From assembly GCF_004137795.1 (NCBI RefSeq), contig NZ_NWTM01000001.1, positions 3,190,047-3,254,046 of the forward strand: a stretch of DNA of 64,000 bases, written 5' to 3'. The notes beneath the pieces were generated by a model. It saw nothing but the letters and a program-made list of their open reading frames with translations. It ran no database searches and was not told the origin of the DNA. Made by a program: the position numbers and the translations under genes. The stretch comes from Pectobacterium zantedeschiae. GTDB lineage: Bacteria; Pseudomonadota; Gammaproteobacteria; Enterobacterales; Enterobacteriaceae. This document shows, one piece after another, positions 53,296 to 60,696 of the stretch. Within the stretch, counting starts at the first letter, position 1, and every line of letters begins with the position of its first letter.

Positions 53296-53592
53296 ATGTT
53301 CGAACAACGCGTGAATTCTGACGTACTGACCGTTTCCACTGTAAACTCTCAGGCTCAGGTAACCCAAAAACCCCTGCGCGACTCGGTTAAACAGGCACTG
53401 AAGAACTATTTTGCTCAATTGAACGGTCAGGATGTAAGTGACCTGTATGAGCTGGTACTGGCTGAAGTTGAACAGCCACTGTTGGACATGGTGATGCAAT
53501 ACACCCGCGGTAACCAAACCCGCGCAGCCCTGATGATGGGCATCAACCGCGGTACTCTGCGTAAGAAATTGAAAAAATACGGCATGAACTGA
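53296..53592 (+). CDS. fis: DNA-binding protein Fis
   Basis: The 98-residue nucleoid protein has the N-terminal flexible beta-hairpin arms that contact invertases (about 10-26) and the C-terminal helix-turn-helix (about 74-95, [20 protein letters not shown]). Fis activates rRNA promoters and bends DNA during rapid growth. It lies 23 bases after dusB and is followed by a strong terminator. Confidence 0.99.
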
Positions 53593-53614
53593 TACTAGTC
53601 AGTTAAGCATTTGA

Positions 53615-53651
53615 AAAAAGGCGCTTTACCTCTTGGGTTAAGCGCCTTTTT
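53615..53651 (+). terminator. Terminator of dusB-fis
   Basis: AAAAAGGCGCTT (53615-53626) and AAGCGCCTTTTT (53640-53651) form a 12-bp stem with an A-run and T-run. It lies about 20 bases past the fis stop. Confidence 0.92.
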
Positions 53652-53746
53652 CTTTGCCATTTTTCAGAACGCCAAAAGCCTAAACGTGGACAGCCAGGGC
53701 AGATGGACACATAAAAGAGTCGGTACAGATTATTCCGCCGTTCCGC

Positions 53747-53829
53747 TATACAGGATCGGTTTACAGAAAATGGTCGTCTGATTTTCGGTTGTGGGAGTGT
53801 CGTTGGGTGTTCAAGATTAATCCTGTATA
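53747..53829. repeat. Widely spaced 10-bp inverted repeat upstream of the PEP-mutase/ada pair
   Basis: TATACAGGAT (53747-53756) and ATCCTGTATA (53820-53829) are perfect complements 63 bases apart. They flank the likely promoter of the two-gene unit that starts at 53848. They could be paired operator half-sites or a large hairpin. Confidence 0.55.
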
Positions 53830-53847
53830 TCGCAAAAGGAGATAATC

Positions 53848-54624
53848 ATGGACTTCACAGGGCTTCATCATCAAGACACACCATTATTTATCGCCAATGT
53901 CTGGGATGCTAGCAGCGCTATTGCGGCTCAGCAGGCAGGCTATCAAGCTCTGGGAACATCAAGCGCAGCAATCGCTACCATGTTAGGTTATGAGGACGGA
54001 GAAGCAATGTCATTTGATGAATTGCTATATATCGTGACGCGTATCAAATCCGTCAGTAGCCTGCCATTAAGCGTTGATGTTGAAGCAGGTTTTGGTAAAA
54101 CAGCAAACGAGATAGCCGCTAATTTTAAGCGTCTCGCCCTGCTCGGGGTTGTGGGTATAAACCTTGAGGATAGCAGAATGATTAATGGTGTCAGGCAGCT
54201 TGATGATGCAGTGGTATTTGCCCGTACGTTAAAGGAGATTCGTCGTGCGTTGACCACAGAGAATTATCCATTGTTTTTTAATATTCGTACCGATACTTTT
54301 CTTCTTAGTCATGAGCAGGCATTGCAGGAAACGCTATTGCGCGGTCGATTATATGAAGAGGCAGGTGCAGATGGCCTTTTTGTTCCATGCCTAACGTCTG
54401 AGAATGATATTGCGATCATTTCTCGGGAGATTAACTTGCCACTAAACGTCATGTGCATGCCAGACCTCCCTGATTTTGGCAGGCTGAAAAAACTCGGTGT
54501 AAATCGCCTCTCTATGGGTAATTTTGTTCATTCAGCCATACAATCGAAGTTTAAAAACTTAATGCTAACTATCCAGTCGCAACAGTCATTTGCAGGAGTT
54601 TTTGTTGATGAAAGTTCTCGATAA
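53848..54624 (+). CDS. Isocitrate lyase/PEP mutase superfamily protein
   Basis: The 258-residue protein has the family motifs NVWDASSA, SVDVEAGFG (magnesium-binding region) and GINLEDS. It lacks the KKCGH motif of true isocitrate lyase. Members of this group cleave or form C-C or C-P bonds in small dicarboxylates (oxaloacetate decarboxylase, methylisocitrate lyase, phosphonopyruvate-type reactions), and the substrate here cannot be named. The stretch is AT-rich: 24 of 60 bases are G or C at 54001-54060 and 22 of 60 at 54241-54300, against 34 of 60 in a panF stretch (49381-49440). AAAGGAG precedes the ATG. It overlaps ada by 17 bases. Confidence 0.85.
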   Translation: MDFTGLHHQDTPLFIANVWDASSAIAAQQAGYQALGTSSAAIATMLGYEDGEAMSFDELLYIVTRIKSVSSLPLSVDVEAGFGKTANEIAANFKRLALLGVVGINLEDSRMINGVRQLDDAVVFARTLKEIRRALTTENYPLFFNIRTDTFLLSHEQALQETLLRGRLYEEAGADGLFVPCLTSENDIAIISREINLPLNVMCMPDLPDFGRLKKLGVNRLSMGNFVHSAIQSKFKNLMLTIQSQQSFAGVFVDESSR

Positions 54625-55681
54625 TGACCAGTGCGATGTCTGGTATCAGGCATTACTTGAGCGAGCTTCCGAGTATACGGGGGTCTTTTTTGTTGGTGTA
54701 ATCACGACGGGCGTATTTTGTATTTCTGTATGCCGGGCACGAAAACCAAAACGTGAAAATGTTGAGTTTTATAAAGACGTTAAATCTGCTCTGGATGCAG
54801 GATTTCGCCCCTGCAAAGTATGCCGCCCAACGGAAAATGCACATAGCGCACCGCTTTTAATTGAACAAGCACTTGGACTCGTGCGTGCCAATCCTAAAAC
54901 ACGTATAAGCGATGCTGAGCTTCGTAAACACGACATCAGCCCAGAGCGGGTTCGGCGGTGGTTTCTGCAAAATCACGGTATTACCTTTCAGGCTTTCCAG
55001 CGCATGCAGCGGGTGAATATCGCACTTCAGGAACTAAAAGGGGGGCGTAATGCTACCGACGTTGCTTTTGATAGCGGCTACGAATCATTAAGTGGTTTTG
55101 GCTATACCTATAAGCGGCTCACGGGCGTGAGTCCAACTGAACAGAGCCAGGTAATAATGATTCACCGTTTTACCACGCCGCTCGGACCCATGTTTGTCTG
55201 TGCTACCGAACGTGGAGTTTGCCTGCTGGAATTTACCGACCGTCGAATGCTGGAGACCGAATTTCGCGATCTTCAGCGCTTGCTCAAGGCTCGAATAATG
55301 TCAGGTGAAAATCATCATACCCGACAAACAGAAAAAGAGATTAGCGAGTATTTTTCAGGAACGCGCCAAAATTTTACTCTTTTACTCGATACACCTGGCA
55401 GTGATTTTCAACGTACCGTTTGGCAAGCGCTACGCACGGTTCCTTATGGCCAAACCTCGCACTATCAGGCGCTTTCCGGGTTGATAGGGAACCCGAATGC
55501 AGTACGAGCAGTGGCTGCGGCAAATGGTGCAAACCGAGTGGCAATCGTCATTCCATGCCACAGAATTATCGGCAAGGATGGTACAATGACAGGCTATGGC
55601 GGCGGAGTGGCGCGCAAAAAGTGGCTCATTGAGCATGAAAAAACAATGCTTAATAATGCTAGAGAAAGCGAAGCCAAATAG
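54608..55681 (+). CDS. ada: Ada: adaptive response regulator and O6-methylguanine-DNA methyltransferase
   Basis: The start at 54608 (AGGAG 11 bases upstream) gives 357 residues and puts the zinc cysteines at 38, 42, 69 and 72, the same numbers as in E. coli Ada; Cys38 takes methyl from phosphotriesters. An AraC-type helix-turn-helix domain follows (about 85-180). The C-terminal methyltransferase has the acceptor Cys317 in VIPCHRIIG. Methylated Ada should activate its own operon. No alkA or alkB is adjacent; the partner is the overlapping PEP-mutase-family gene. The shared transcription unit suggests that the upstream gene responds to alkylation stress, which is inference. Confidence 0.93.
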   Translation: MKVLDNDQCDVWYQALLERASEYTGVFFVGVITTGVFCISVCRARKPKRENVEFYKDVKSALDAGFRPCKVCRPTENAHSAPLLIEQALGLVRANPKTRISDAELRKHDISPERVRRWFLQNHGITFQAFQRMQRVNIALQELKGGRNATDVAFDSGYESLSGFGYTYKRLTGVSPTEQSQVIMIHRFTTPLGPMFVCATERGVCLLEFTDRRMLETEFRDLQRLLKARIMSGENHHTRQTEKEISEYFSGTRQNFTLLLDTPGSDFQRTVWQALRTVPYGQTSHYQALSGLIGNPNAVRAVAAANGANRVAIVIPCHRIIGKDGTMTGYGGGVARKKWLIEHEKTMLNNARESEAK

Positions 55682-55838
55682 AGTGAGAATGTTTCCAGTA
55701 CATTGAATCGTCGCAGAGAGTTTAGAGACGTTCAGCAGCTTGCGGGCAATAAGCCCGCTAGCGTTCGCTAGCCAGCATTCAAATTCAGCCCCCTGCAACG
55801 GCAAAACACACTCGGCTTGAGCTGCGGCTAATCCAGAA

Positions 55839-56243
55839 TCAAAATACCTCGACCAGCTCAAACTCTTCAAACACCAGCAGCATATCTGGAGCAAAGGTGC
55901 CTTCTCGTTCGAAAAACTCCTGATGGCCTTCGCGCCAGAAAGCCAGACTTTTGTCTCCTTCTCCCTCTTTCGCTGCCATCTCAGCGGTCACGTCGCAGTA
56001 GCGCACCAGCGTTAACGCGCGCGTCCGAATCACGCATGAGGGTTGTCCGGCACCGTCCAGAATAACGTTGTAATCACCGACCTGTGGCGAGGGTTCGCTT
56101 TTGAACGCGTGATACGAGCCACAGCTCGCCGTTTTATGCCCTTCCCTCACCAGTTGCAAAAGCTCATCCGCCAGCTCGGGGCTGTCGCCAAATGACCAGC
56201 GCAGCGCGTCTGGATAGTTTTCTAATTCTTGTTTGCTCATCAT
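55839..56243 (-). CDS. ASCH domain-containing protein
   Basis: The 134-residue protein has the ASCH (PUA-like) fold, with the family pattern GHKTASCGSYHAF near residues 34-46 and VGDYNVILDGAGQPSCVIRT after it. Some ASCH proteins (such as YqfB) hydrolyse N4-acetylcytidine, and others bind RNA; the role of this one is unknown. Two adjacent ATG codons are possible starts, and I take the first. It is convergent with ada and follows the EEP-family gene on the same strand, 65 bases downstream. Confidence 0.85.
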   Translation of the reverse strand: MMSKQELENYPDALRWSFGDSPELADELLQLVREGHKTASCGSYHAFKSEPSPQVGDYNVILDGAGQPSCVIRTRALTLVRYCDVTAEMAAKEGEGDKSLAFWREGHQEFFEREGTFAPDMLLVFEEFELVEVF

Positions 56244-56308
56244 CTGCCTTTGTTTATACGGCTATCATTGCTCTGTTTTCTTACGCCATCATAGCCGTAA
56301 AGAGGCCA

Positions 56309-57454
56309 TCAGGTAATATCCACGTCCACCCAGAGCGCGGCATGGTCGGACGCCGCCGTGTCCCATGATGTCACCTCGGGTAACGGCGTAACGGGTTCCG
56401 CGCCCTCTTTGGCGGCAATCTTGTCGATATTGTAAATGCCACGGCGCTCGATTCCCCTGCCCACCACCGCCTGATGCAGCGGCGCAGACAGGAAAATATA
56501 GTCCAGTTGATTTAACCGAGCGCCTTTCTTGCCGCCAGCGAAATAGTAGGTATAACGCTCTTTTTCGGGTCGTTCAGGGTCAATAACGGGGTGTAAATCC
56601 GACAGAGAAAACAGCGGAGCCAAACTGTGCCAGGGGTTTGACGAATCCTCGTTCAAATCGCCGAGAATCACCACGTAATCCTTCTTGAGATCGTAAGTCT
56701 GTTGAACAATCTCCGCGACACGCTCGGATTGGTCGCGGCGCTTCTGCGCCCCGCGCTGTCGCTCTTCTTCTGTTTGACCGCTTTGACTTTTGAAATGGTT
56801 GCACAGGATATAGATCGGCTGCTTGAGGCCAGCATCCAACGTAACTTCGAGGCAATCACGGCTAAAAACGGGATCAAACTGCTTTCCAGCATCAAAAATA
56901 TGGGTGCGTAGCTGGGCGATCCGATAGCGCGTCAGGCAAGCAACATCAATGCCGCGTGGGTCATTCGGGCTGTCGATCATCACGAACTGACTAAATTTCT
57001 TTTTCCCCAGTACCTGACTGTTGAAATCACGTAATACATCCATGTTTTCGACTTCAACGGCGCACAGAATATCGGCGTTAAGCAGGTTAATAATCTTGCC
57101 CGTGTTCTTGCGCTGTTGGCTGCTGAATTCCTGCGATTTAAACACGATTTCACCAATCCAATCCCCACGACCACGGCAGCTTTTATTGATCCGGAATCCC
57201 GTACCGGCCTCCTCCTTTTTCCACCTCCCCAATGTGCCCGCATCGGTACGGATATCAATATAAGGACGGAGTGCGATAGAAAGGCGGAACACCTTATCCT
57301 TCAGGGCATCGTCATATTGGGGCCGTTCGAGAAGTTGCTGGAGCTGCCTGACCAGTTCTAATAAGGCATCGATCTGCTGCGAGTCGGGGAGGTTGAGAAT
57401 CGCGGTACGATGGAAAAGGTTCTCAACATTATAGCTGGCGATACGGATCTTCAT
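56309..57454 (-). CDS. Endonuclease/exonuclease/phosphatase (EEP) family protein
   Basis: The 381-residue protein has the DNase I-like metal and catalytic motifs: SYNVENLF at the start, AVEVENM (about 135), the GDLNEDSSNPW loop (about 275) and SDHAALWVDVDI at the end. It has no signal peptide, so it is likely cytoplasmic. The segment from about 20 to 105 is longer than in minimal EEP folds. Substrates in this superfamily range from nucleic acids to phospholipids and proteins, and none can be assigned here. It is divergent from the transporter gene at 57737. Confidence 0.85.
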   Translation of the reverse strand: MKIRIASYNVENLFHRTAILNLPDSQQIDALLELVRQLQQLLERPQYDDALKDKVFRLSIALRPYIDIRTDAGTLGRWKKEEAGTGFRINKSCRGRGDWIGEIVFKSQEFSSQQRKNTGKIINLLNADILCAVEVENMDVLRDFNSQVLGKKKFSQFVMIDSPNDPRGIDVACLTRYRIAQLRTHIFDAGKQFDPVFSRDCLEVTLDAGLKQPIYILCNHFKSQSGQTEEERQRGAQKRRDQSERVAEIVQQTYDLKKDYVVILGDLNEDSSNPWHSLAPLFSLSDLHPVIDPERPEKERYTYYFAGGKKGARLNQLDYIFLSAPLHQAVVGRGIERRGIYNIDKIAAKEGAEPVTPLPEVTSWDTAASDHAALWVDVDIT

Positions 57455-57629
57455 TGTTGTCTCCTGCTAAGTAGTGGCAAAAGCAATGATCTCCTTTTGA
57501 GGATAGAAGCCTATTGTGACAGCAGGGCAACATTTACGGCAGCGGCAGACTTTGTTGTCGTTCTCTCGCACAACATGGTTAAAACTGGGCAGGCGCACTA
57601 TATTCACTACCAACTATATTCACTTCTGG

Positions 57630-57657
57630 TATAAATCATCACACAACGTGATTTATA
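57630..57657. promoter_or_regulatory. Palindrome upstream of the substrate-binding protein gene
   Basis: TATAAATCA (57630-57638) and TGATTTATA (57649-57657) form a perfect 9-bp inverted repeat with ten bases between. It lies 80 bases before the gene at 57737 and looks like an operator. The half-site does not match an ArgR box or any site I can name. Confidence 0.55.
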
Positions 57658-57736
57658 AACAGATGTGTTGTCGCGTAGATTCGTTATTAACAAAAGTTAT
57701 AAGCGCATCACTGCACACCACTCACAGGAATTCATA

Positions 57737-58504
57737 ATGAAAAAAATACGTTTTGCTTTACTGACCAGCGCCTTACTTGCTACCAGCGTATTCGCTCATG
57801 CAGATGACCTTAGCGCCATCAAGTCCGCAGGGGTTATCAAGTTCGGTACAGAAGGTACCTACGCGCCTTACACCTATCATGATAAATCAGGACAACTGGT
57901 TGGCTTCGATGTGGACGTTGGCCGTGCAGTGGCAGAAAAGCTCGGTGTGAAAGCACAGTTCATTGAAGGACGGTGGGACGGTTTAATCGCCGGTATTGAT
58001 GCTAAACGCTACGATGCGGTCATCAATCAAGTCGGCGTAACCAAAGAGCGTCAGGTCAAGTATGATTTCTCCAAGCCTTATATCGACTCCAAAGCCGTGC
58101 TAGTTGTGCGTGGCGATAATACCACCATCAAAGATTTCAGCGATCTGAAAGGCAAAAAATCGGCCCAAAGCCTGACCAGTAATTACTCTAAGCAAGCCAC
58201 CAGCTACGGTGCAGAAATTGTGCCAACAGACGGCTTTAATCAGTCTCTGGATCTGGTTCTCAGCGGCCGTGCCGACGCCACGCTAAACGATAATCTGTCA
58301 TTCCTGGATTTTAAAAAGCATAAGCCGGATGCCAACGTGAAGATTGCCGCAACCTCAAAGGACGGTGAACCTTCCGCTATTCTGGTGCGTAAAGATCAGG
58401 CTCCACTGGTGGAAGCATTGAATAAAGCTCTGGATGAAATCAAAGCGGACGGCACCTATAAAACGATATCTGTGCGATACTTCGGGGAGGATGTTTCTCA
58501 ATAA
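57737..58504 (+). CDS. Amino-acid ABC transporter substrate-binding protein (cystine-binding type)
   Basis: The start at 57737 gives 255 residues and a signal peptide (1-22, cleaved after AHA). The family 3 solute-binding motifs GTEGTYAPYTY, WDGLIAGIDAKRYDAVINQV and KYDFSKPY closely resemble E. coli TcyJ (FliY), which binds cystine. A polar amino acid other than cystine is possible. It is followed by a permease gene after 42 bases, but no ATPase gene follows. Confidence 0.88.
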   Translation: MKKIRFALLTSALLATSVFAHADDLSAIKSAGVIKFGTEGTYAPYTYHDKSGQLVGFDVDVGRAVAEKLGVKAQFIEGRWDGLIAGIDAKRYDAVINQVGVTKERQVKYDFSKPYIDSKAVLVVRGDNTTIKDFSDLKGKKSAQSLTSNYSKQATSYGAEIVPTDGFNQSLDLVLSGRADATLNDNLSFLDFKKHKPDANVKIAATSKDGEPSAILVRKDQAPLVEALNKALDEIKADGTYKTISVRYFGEDVSQ

Positions 58505-58546
58505 TCGCACTGTTACCAGCGCATATCGTTATCGGAGCTCGTTTTC

Positions 58547-59212
58547 ATGCCGCCTTGGCTACAACTCATGGCAGACTCCTTCTGGAGTCTGCTGTCTGCG
58601 GGACTGAAATTTACCGTCCCTCTGGCTATTCTGTCTTTCATCTTTGGCTTAGCCCTCGGCATTCTCATCGCGCTGGTTCGCCTCTATGGCCCAAAGCCGC
58701 TGAAATGGCTGGGTGATTTCTACGTTTGGGTCATTCGTGGAACGCCGCTACTGGTACAACTTTTCCTGATTTTTTATGGACTACCCAGCGCGGGCATTAC
58801 TCTGGATGCTTTCCCGGCCGCGCTTATTGGTTTCACCATCAGCGTAGGAGCCTATAGCTCGGAGATCGTTCGTGGGGCAATCTTGTCTGTCCCGAAAGGC
58901 CAGTGGAATGCCGCCTATTCTCTCGGCATGAATGGCAGGCAGGCAATTCGTTGGGTTATCTTCCCCCAATCTGTTTTTGTTTCATTGCCACCGCTCTCCA
59001 ATACGTTTATTTCTTTAATCAAGGATACGTCGCTGGCCGCCGTCATCACCGTACCGGAAATGTTCTTATCTGCTCAGCGCATCGTTTCCGTTACCTATGA
59101 GCCTCTGATTCTCTATGTTGAGGCTGCACTGATTTATCTGATGTTCAGCACGGTGTTAAGCCAGCTACAGGTTAAGCTCGAAAAGTATTATCAGCGCCAC
59201 ATCACACACTAA
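58547..59212 (+). CDS. Amino-acid ABC transporter permease (TcyL type)
   Basis: The 221-residue His/Glu/Gln/Arg-type permease has about five helices and the EAA loop (AAYSLGMNGRQAIRWVIFPQS) that contacts an ATPase. It is paired with the binding protein upstream. A hairpin at 59226-59247 follows it. The missing ATPase could be AapP, 3.8 kb downstream, or TcyN encoded elsewhere. Confidence 0.88.
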   Translation: MPPWLQLMADSFWSLLSAGLKFTVPLAILSFIFGLALGILIALVRLYGPKPLKWLGDFYVWVIRGTPLLVQLFLIFYGLPSAGITLDAFPAALIGFTISVGAYSSEIVRGAILSVPKGQWNAAYSLGMNGRQAIRWVIFPQSVFVSLPPLSNTFISLIKDTSLAAVITVPEMFLSAQRIVSVTYEPLILYVEAALIYLMFSTVLSQLQVKLEKYYQRHITH

Positions 59213-59225
59213 CGTTTTCTACCTC

Positions 59226-59247
59226 AGCCCATGCTACCCGATGGGCT
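59226..59247 (+). terminator. Hairpin after the permease gene
   Basis: AGCCCAT (59226-59232) and ATGGGCT (59241-59247) form a 7-bp stem 13 bases after the stop. There is no clear T-run, so it is a weak terminator candidate. Confidence 0.5.
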
Positions 59248-59352
59248 GATGACGTTACCCCAACATCCCCCGATGTTTCCCTGTTTAACAGGCAATCCCA
59301 TACCTGACAATATACGTACAAGCTGGAAATACCCCGCATTTGCTATTTTGGC

Positions 59353-59367
59353 GCACCAAAAAAGAGC
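59353..59367 (+). promoter_or_regulatory. Candidate NtrC binding site
   Basis: GCACCAAAAAAGAGC matches the left half of the NtrC dyad (GCACCA-N3-TGGTGC) perfectly and the right half at three of six positions. Its centre lies about 140 bases ahead of the inferred aapJ start of transcription, a distance used by NtrC enhancers. A looser GCAC/GTGC dyad occurs at 59532-59545 with a wrong spacing. Confidence 0.4.
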
Positions 59368-59474
59368 GCATTGCCTTCTTTGCATTTGTCACAGTGCGCA
59401 CACACCCAATTAGAAGTACCCATTTAGATCAATAACCATTCCTTTTCGCCTGCATTATCAAACAAATAGAAAAT

Positions 59475-59490
59475 TGGCACTTTATTTGCT
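59475..59490 (+). promoter_or_regulatory. Sigma-54 promoter of aapJQMP
   Basis: TGGCACTTTATTTGCT has the invariant GG (59476-59477) and GC (59488-59489) exactly ten bases apart and matches the consensus TGGCAC-N5-TTGCW. Transcription would start near 59501, leaving a leader of about 100 bases before aapJ. E. coli yhdWXYZ, the counterpart, is under nitrogen control. Confidence 0.85.
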
Positions 59491-59602
59491 TTGCTCTGCT
59501 TACGTCGGCACACCGACAGACAGGTATGGTGCACCTTTTTGTGCGCCGCAACACAACTGTGTACTGCAACAACAGCAGATAACTCTAGACGCTAGGATGA
59601 TT

Positions 59603-60628
59603 ATGAAAAGAATAGTGATTTCTACTCTGGTTGCTGGCGCGTCACTCTTCGCCGCCATCAACCAAGCCCATGCTGGTGCAACACTGGACGCCATTCAGAA
59701 AAAAGGATTTGTGCAATGTGGTATCAGTGATGGCCTGCCCGGCTTTTCCTATGCAGACGCCAGTGGCAAATACTCAGGTATTGACGTTGACGTGTGCCGC
59801 GGTCTTGCTGCCGCCGTGTTCGGCGATGCTAATAAAGTCAAATACACGCCGCTAACGGCGAAAGAGCGCTTCACCGCACTGCAATCTGGCGAAGTTGACG
59901 TGCTGTCGCGCAACACCACCTGGACTTCATCGCGTGACGGCGGCATGGGTATGCTTTTTACTGGCGTAACCTACTACGATGGCATTGGCTTCCTGACGCA
60001 CAACAAAGCAGGCTTAACCAGCGCAAAAGAACTGGATGGCGCAACCGTATGTATTCAGGCAGGTACAGATACCGAGCTGAACGTCGCTGACTACTTCAAA
60101 ACCCATAAAATGCAGTACACCCCTGTCACATTCGACCGCTCTGATGAAAGTGCCAAAGCACTAGAGTCTGGCCGTTGCGATACGCTGGCATCAGACCAGT
60201 CACAGCTGTACGCACTACGCATCAAGCTGAGCAAACCTGCTGAATTCATCGTTCTGCCAGAAGTGATCTCCAAAGAACCTTTGGGCCCAGTCGTACGTCG
60301 TGGTGATGAAGAATGGTTCTCTATCGTCCGCTGGACGCTGTTCGCCATGCTGAATGCCGAAGAGATGGGTGTAACCTCGAAAAATGTCGACCAGCTGGCA
60401 GCAAAACCTACTACACCAGATATGTCTCATCTGCTTGGACATGAAGGCAGCTACGGTAAAGATCTCAAATTACCAAATGATTGGGCATTCAAAATCATCA
60501 AACAGGTCGGCAACTACGGCGAAATCTTTGAGCGTAATGTCGGTATGGGCAGCGAGCTGAAAATTAAGCGCGGCCTGAACGAACTGTGGAACAAAGGCGG
60601 GATCCAGTACGCACCAGCGGTACGTTAA
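59603..60628 (+). CDS. aapJ: General L-amino acid ABC transporter substrate-binding protein
   Basis: The start at 59603 (MKRIVISTLVAGASL, with AGGA upstream) gives 341 residues; a longer frame from 59474 begins inside the sigma-54 promoter and is rejected. A signal peptide (1-22, cleaved after AHA) precedes a large family 3 binding domain with Cys residues near 36 and 68. It is the counterpart of E. coli YhdW and Rhizobium AapJ, which bind many L-amino acids, glutamate especially. It heads the aapJQMP operon. Confidence 0.94.
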   Translation: MKRIVISTLVAGASLFAAINQAHAGATLDAIQKKGFVQCGISDGLPGFSYADASGKYSGIDVDVCRGLAAAVFGDANKVKYTPLTAKERFTALQSGEVDVLSRNTTWTSSRDGGMGMLFTGVTYYDGIGFLTHNKAGLTSAKELDGATVCIQAGTDTELNVADYFKTHKMQYTPVTFDRSDESAKALESGRCDTLASDQSQLYALRIKLSKPAEFIVLPEVISKEPLGPVVRRGDEEWFSIVRWTLFAMLNAEEMGVTSKNVDQLAAKPTTPDMSHLLGHEGSYGKDLKLPNDWAFKIIKQVGNYGEIFERNVGMGSELKIKRGLNELWNKGGIQYAPAVR

Positions 60629-60696
60629 TTATCGAAGAATAACCTGGGCGCAGTGTATTGCTGCGCCCCTCAGTGCCCCCGTATCGAGGTTCCAGC

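Noticed and set aside
53593..53847. Search for a tRNA or small RNA after fis
   Set aside because: No cloverleaf or known RNA was recognised. The interval holds only the fis terminator and the inverted repeat already listed.
59532..59545. Second NtrC-like dyad (GCAC-N6-GTGC)
   Set aside because: The spacing is one base short of the consensus and it lies downstream of the promoter in the leader.
59474..59602. N-terminal extension of aapJ to 59474
   Set aside because: The extension would start inside the sigma-54 promoter and bury the signal peptide that begins at 59603.
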